8,309 bases of DNA from Acidiluteibacter sp965660325 (lineage in GTDB: Bacteria > Bacteroidota > Bacteroidia > Flavobacteriales_E > Vicingaceae): contig CBFHZL010000112.1 in assembly GCA_965660325.1 (NCBI GenBank), forward strand, positions 1 to 8,309. The letters run 5' to 3'. The translations under genes and the position numbers were made by a program. Shown one piece after another: positions 6,313 through 8,309 of this stretch (positions within the stretch are counted from its first letter, which is position 1; each line of letters opens with the position of its first letter). The notes under the pieces were generated by a model. That model was not told the origin of the DNA. It saw nothing but the letters and a program-made list of their open reading frames with translations, and ran no database searches.

Positions 6313-6927
6313 ATGGATTACATTAATATATTCGTTAAATCCATATTCGTAGAGAATATGATTTTTGCCTATTTCTTAGGTATGTGCTCGTACCTTGCAG
6401 TATCTAAAACCGTGAAAACAGGTGTTGGATTAGGTGCAGCAGTAATATTTGTACTAGGAATTACCGTTCCGATAAACTTTTTGCTAGAGAATTATGTTCT
6501 TAAAGCAGGAGCGATGACTTGGATGGGACCTGAGTTTGCAGATGTAGATTTGAGTTTCTTGAGTTTCATCATGTTTATTGCAGTTATTGCTTCTATAGTA
6601 CAAATGGTTGAAATGATTGTAGAGAAATTTGCTCCAGCACTTTATGGTGCACTTGGTATCTTTTTGCCACTTATTGCGGTAAATTGTTCCATTTTGGGAG
6701 GTTCTTTATTCATGCAAGAAAGACAATACTCAAGCTTAGGTGAAGCCACTGTTTTTGCACTTGGTTCAGGTGTAGGTTGGTTCTTAGCAATTGTTGCAAT
6801 TGCAGCCATTAGAGAAAAAATTAGATATTCAAATGTACCTGCTCCTTTAAGAGGTTTAGGAATTACATTTATCATTACAGGATTGATGGGTATTGCCTTT
6901 ATGTCCTTTATGGGAATTGAATTATAA
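6313..6927 (+). CDS. nqrE: Na+-translocating NADH:quinone reductase subunit E
   Basis: The 204-residue protein has six predicted membrane helices and is a paralogue of NqrD with opposite topology (RnfA-related). Cys25 (FLGMCSYLAVS) and Cys125 (IAVNCSILGGSLFMQ) are the conserved cysteines that complete the intramembrane iron-sulfur site with NqrD. FVENMIFAYFLGMC and ALYGALGIFLPLIAVNC are strong family signatures. The ATG lies 14 bases after the nqrD stop, the tightest junction in the operon. It is preceded by ACTATC, the same six bases as before nqrD. The gene ends with two consecutive in-frame TAA codons (6925-6930). Confidence 0.97.
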   Translation: MDYINIFVKSIFVENMIFAYFLGMCSYLAVSKTVKTGVGLGAAVIFVLGITVPINFLLENYVLKAGAMTWMGPEFADVDLSFLSFIMFIAVIASIVQMVEMIVEKFAPALYGALGIFLPLIAVNCSILGGSLFMQERQYSSLGEATVFALGSGVGWFLAIVAIAAIREKIRYSNVPAPLRGLGITFIITGLMGIAFMSFMGIEL

Positions 6928-6953
6928 TAATCATTTAAAGAAAAACTGAAAAT

Positions 6954-8264
6954 ATGTTTTTAACGATTAATACAACAACAATTATCACCTCTATAGGTGT
7001 AGTTTTTATCGTTGTTTTGCTATTGGTTTCCCTACTTCTTTGGGCAAAAGCAAAGTTAACGGCTTCAGGTCCTGTAAAACTGACCATTAATGGAGAGAAA
7101 ACGGTAGAAGTGAATGCAGGTAGTACAATTCTCTCTACGCTCGGTAATGAGAAAATATTTTTACCATCTGCTTGTGGTGGTGGTGGTACTTGTGCCATGT
7201 GTAAATGTCAAGTTGTTTCAGGTGGTGGAGAAATTTTACCAACTGAAAAGCCATACTTTTCTAGAAAAGAAATTGCTGAAAACTGGAGACTTGGTTGTCA
7301 AGTGAAAGTGAAGCAAGACATGGAAATCAAGATTCCAGAGGAAATCTTTGGTATCAAAAAATGGGATTGTGAAGTTGTTTCTAACTGGAACGTGGCAACC
7401 TTTATTAAGGAGTTCGTTGTAAGACTACCTGAAGGTGAAACATTAGATTTTGAGGCAGGTGGTTACATTCAGTTAGATGTTCCTGCTATAACAGTAGACT
7501 TTAAAGATATCGATATTAAGCCATTACCAGATGATCCTGCAGGTCCAAATAAGTACCAAGCAGATTGGGACAACTTTGGATTATGGGATTTAAAAATGGT
7601 AAATCCTGAGCCAATTTTTAGAGCTTACTCTATGGCCAATCACCCTGCTGAAGGAAACATTGTAATGTTAAACATTCGTATTGCTACTCCACCATGGGAT
7701 AGAGCAAACAATGCATGGATGAATGTTAATCCAGGTATCTGTTCTTCTTACGTATTTAGCAGAAAGCCGGGTGACATGGTTACAGTGTCTGGACCTTATG
7801 GAGAGTTCTTTATCAAGGAAACAGATGCAGAAATGGTATACATTGGTGGTGGTGCAGGAATGGCTCCATTAAGAGCTCACATTTTTCACTTATTCCACAC
7901 GCTAAAAACAGGTAGAAAGGTTTCTTACTGGTATGGTGGTCGTTCAAAAAGAGAATTATTTTATATCGATCACTTTAGAGAGATTGAAAAGCAGTTTCCT
8001 AATTTCAAATTCCACATCGTACTGTCTGAGCCATTAGAGGAAGACAATTGGACAGCTAAAACAAGTATGGACTCTGAAGGAGACGGTTTTACAGGATTCG
8101 TTCACCAAGCATTTATCGATAATTACTTATCAAAGCATGATGAACCAGACGAAATCGAGTTTTACTTCTGTGGGCCTCCTATGATGAACGCAGCAGTTAT
8201 TAAAATGTGTGACGACTGGGGTGTACCGGAGGAAAACGTAAGTTTTGATGATTTCGGTGGATAA
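6954..8264 (+). CDS. nqrF: Na+-translocating NADH:quinone reductase subunit F (NADH dehydrogenase subunit)
   Basis: This subunit takes electrons from NADH at the cytoplasmic face. Domains in order are an N-terminal membrane helix (about 9-30), a 2Fe-2S ferredoxin domain with Cys74, Cys80, Cys83 and Cys115, and an FAD/NADH reductase module. The reductase module has RAYSMA (223-228, FAD), GGGAGMAP (298-305, nucleotide) and YFCGPP (404-409). It ends in the characteristic FDDFGG. At 436 residues it is longer than the V. cholerae protein (about 408). Part of the extra length seems to lie at 180-220, before RAYSMA, where an acidic, proline-rich stretch runs into KYQADWDNFGLWDLK. All cofactor residues are intact. 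The ATG is 26 bases after nqrE, with an A-rich leader. Confidence 0.98.
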   Translation: MFLTINTTTIITSIGVVFIVVLLLVSLLLWAKAKLTASGPVKLTINGEKTVEVNAGSTILSTLGNEKIFLPSACGGGGTCAMCKCQVVSGGGEILPTEKPYFSRKEIAENWRLGCQVKVKQDMEIKIPEEIFGIKKWDCEVVSNWNVATFIKEFVVRLPEGETLDFEAGGYIQLDVPAITVDFKDIDIKPLPDDPAGPNKYQADWDNFGLWDLKMVNPEPIFRAYSMANHPAEGNIVMLNIRIATPPWDRANNAWMNVNPGICSSYVFSRKPGDMVTVSGPYGEFFIKETDAEMVYIGGGAGMAPLRAHIFHLFHTLKTGRKVSYWYGGRSKRELFYIDHFREIEKQFPNFKFHIVLSEPLEEDNWTAKTSMDSEGDGFTGFVHQAFIDNYLSKHDEPDEIEFYFCGPPMMNAAVIKMCDDWGVPEENVSFDDFGG

Positions 8265-8309
8265 TCAATCCAACCGCAACAATATTAAAAACGCCTTTTA
8301 CAGATGTAG
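8265..8309. other. Short untranslated end after nqrF
   Basis: These 45 bases contain no hairpin-plus-T terminator and no usable start codon; the only ATG is followed directly by TAG. In many genomes an FMN transferase gene (apbE) lies near nqrF, but nothing here shows whether one follows. Confidence 0.6.

Noticed and set aside
7114..7305. 63-codon + frame within nqrF, rich in valine
   Set aside because: It is an out-of-frame reading of the Gly/Cys-rich 2Fe-2S region, with no independent start signal.
2312..8264. Rnf complex instead of Na+-NQR
   Set aside because: The order A-B-C-D-E-F, the NqrA N-terminus and the NqrF FAD/NADH module ending FDDFGG identify Nqr. Rnf would have RnfB and RnfC ferredoxin-type subunits.
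1..8309. Mobile elements, CRISPR arrays, tRNA or rRNA genes
   Set aside because: No transposase, regularly spaced repeats or tRNA-like cloverleaf were seen by eye. All long coding stretches are accounted for by housekeeping or respiratory genes.

Overview
The window reads as chromosomal DNA from a Bacteroidetes bacterium, most likely Flavobacteriales. It is AT-rich, its start codons lack clear Shine-Dalgarno sequences, and it has a Bacteroidetes-type promoter (TTG, 19 nt, TAnnTTTG). It also encodes a type IX secretion system (T9SS) plug-family protein, a family confined to this phylum as far as I know. A run of 99 N marks a gap or masked stretch inside one gene.

Layout. Positions 1-145 hold the 3' end of a phosphoglucomutase/phosphomannomutase gene on the + strand, followed by a strong hairpin terminator (168-204). 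On the - strand, a T9SS plug-family lipoprotein gene (643-1983) and apaG (245-631) form a tight two-gene unit. A 328-base divergent intergenic region (1984-2311) separates it from the + strand. That region contains several inverted repeats and the promoter of the last block. From 2312 to 8264 lies a complete six-gene operon nqrABCDEF, with gaps of 14-26 bases between genes. The last 45 bases are untranslated sequence with no visible terminator, so the operon may continue.

Function. The six nqr genes encode the sodium-translocating NADH:quinone reductase. NqrF oxidises NADH (FAD and a 2Fe-2S centre). NqrD and NqrE each supply two intramembrane cysteines for an iron-sulfur centre. NqrB and NqrC carry threonines for covalent FMN, and NqrA completes the complex on the cytoplasmic side. 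All diagnostic cofactor residues are visible except whatever lies under the N run. The product is a sodium motive force, typical of marine or sodium-dependent Bacteroidetes.

I found no undescribed multi-gene system. The points most worth a second look are the cluster of dyads in the nqrA promoter region, one of which overlaps the -33 element, and the lipoprotein signal on the T9SS plug homologue.
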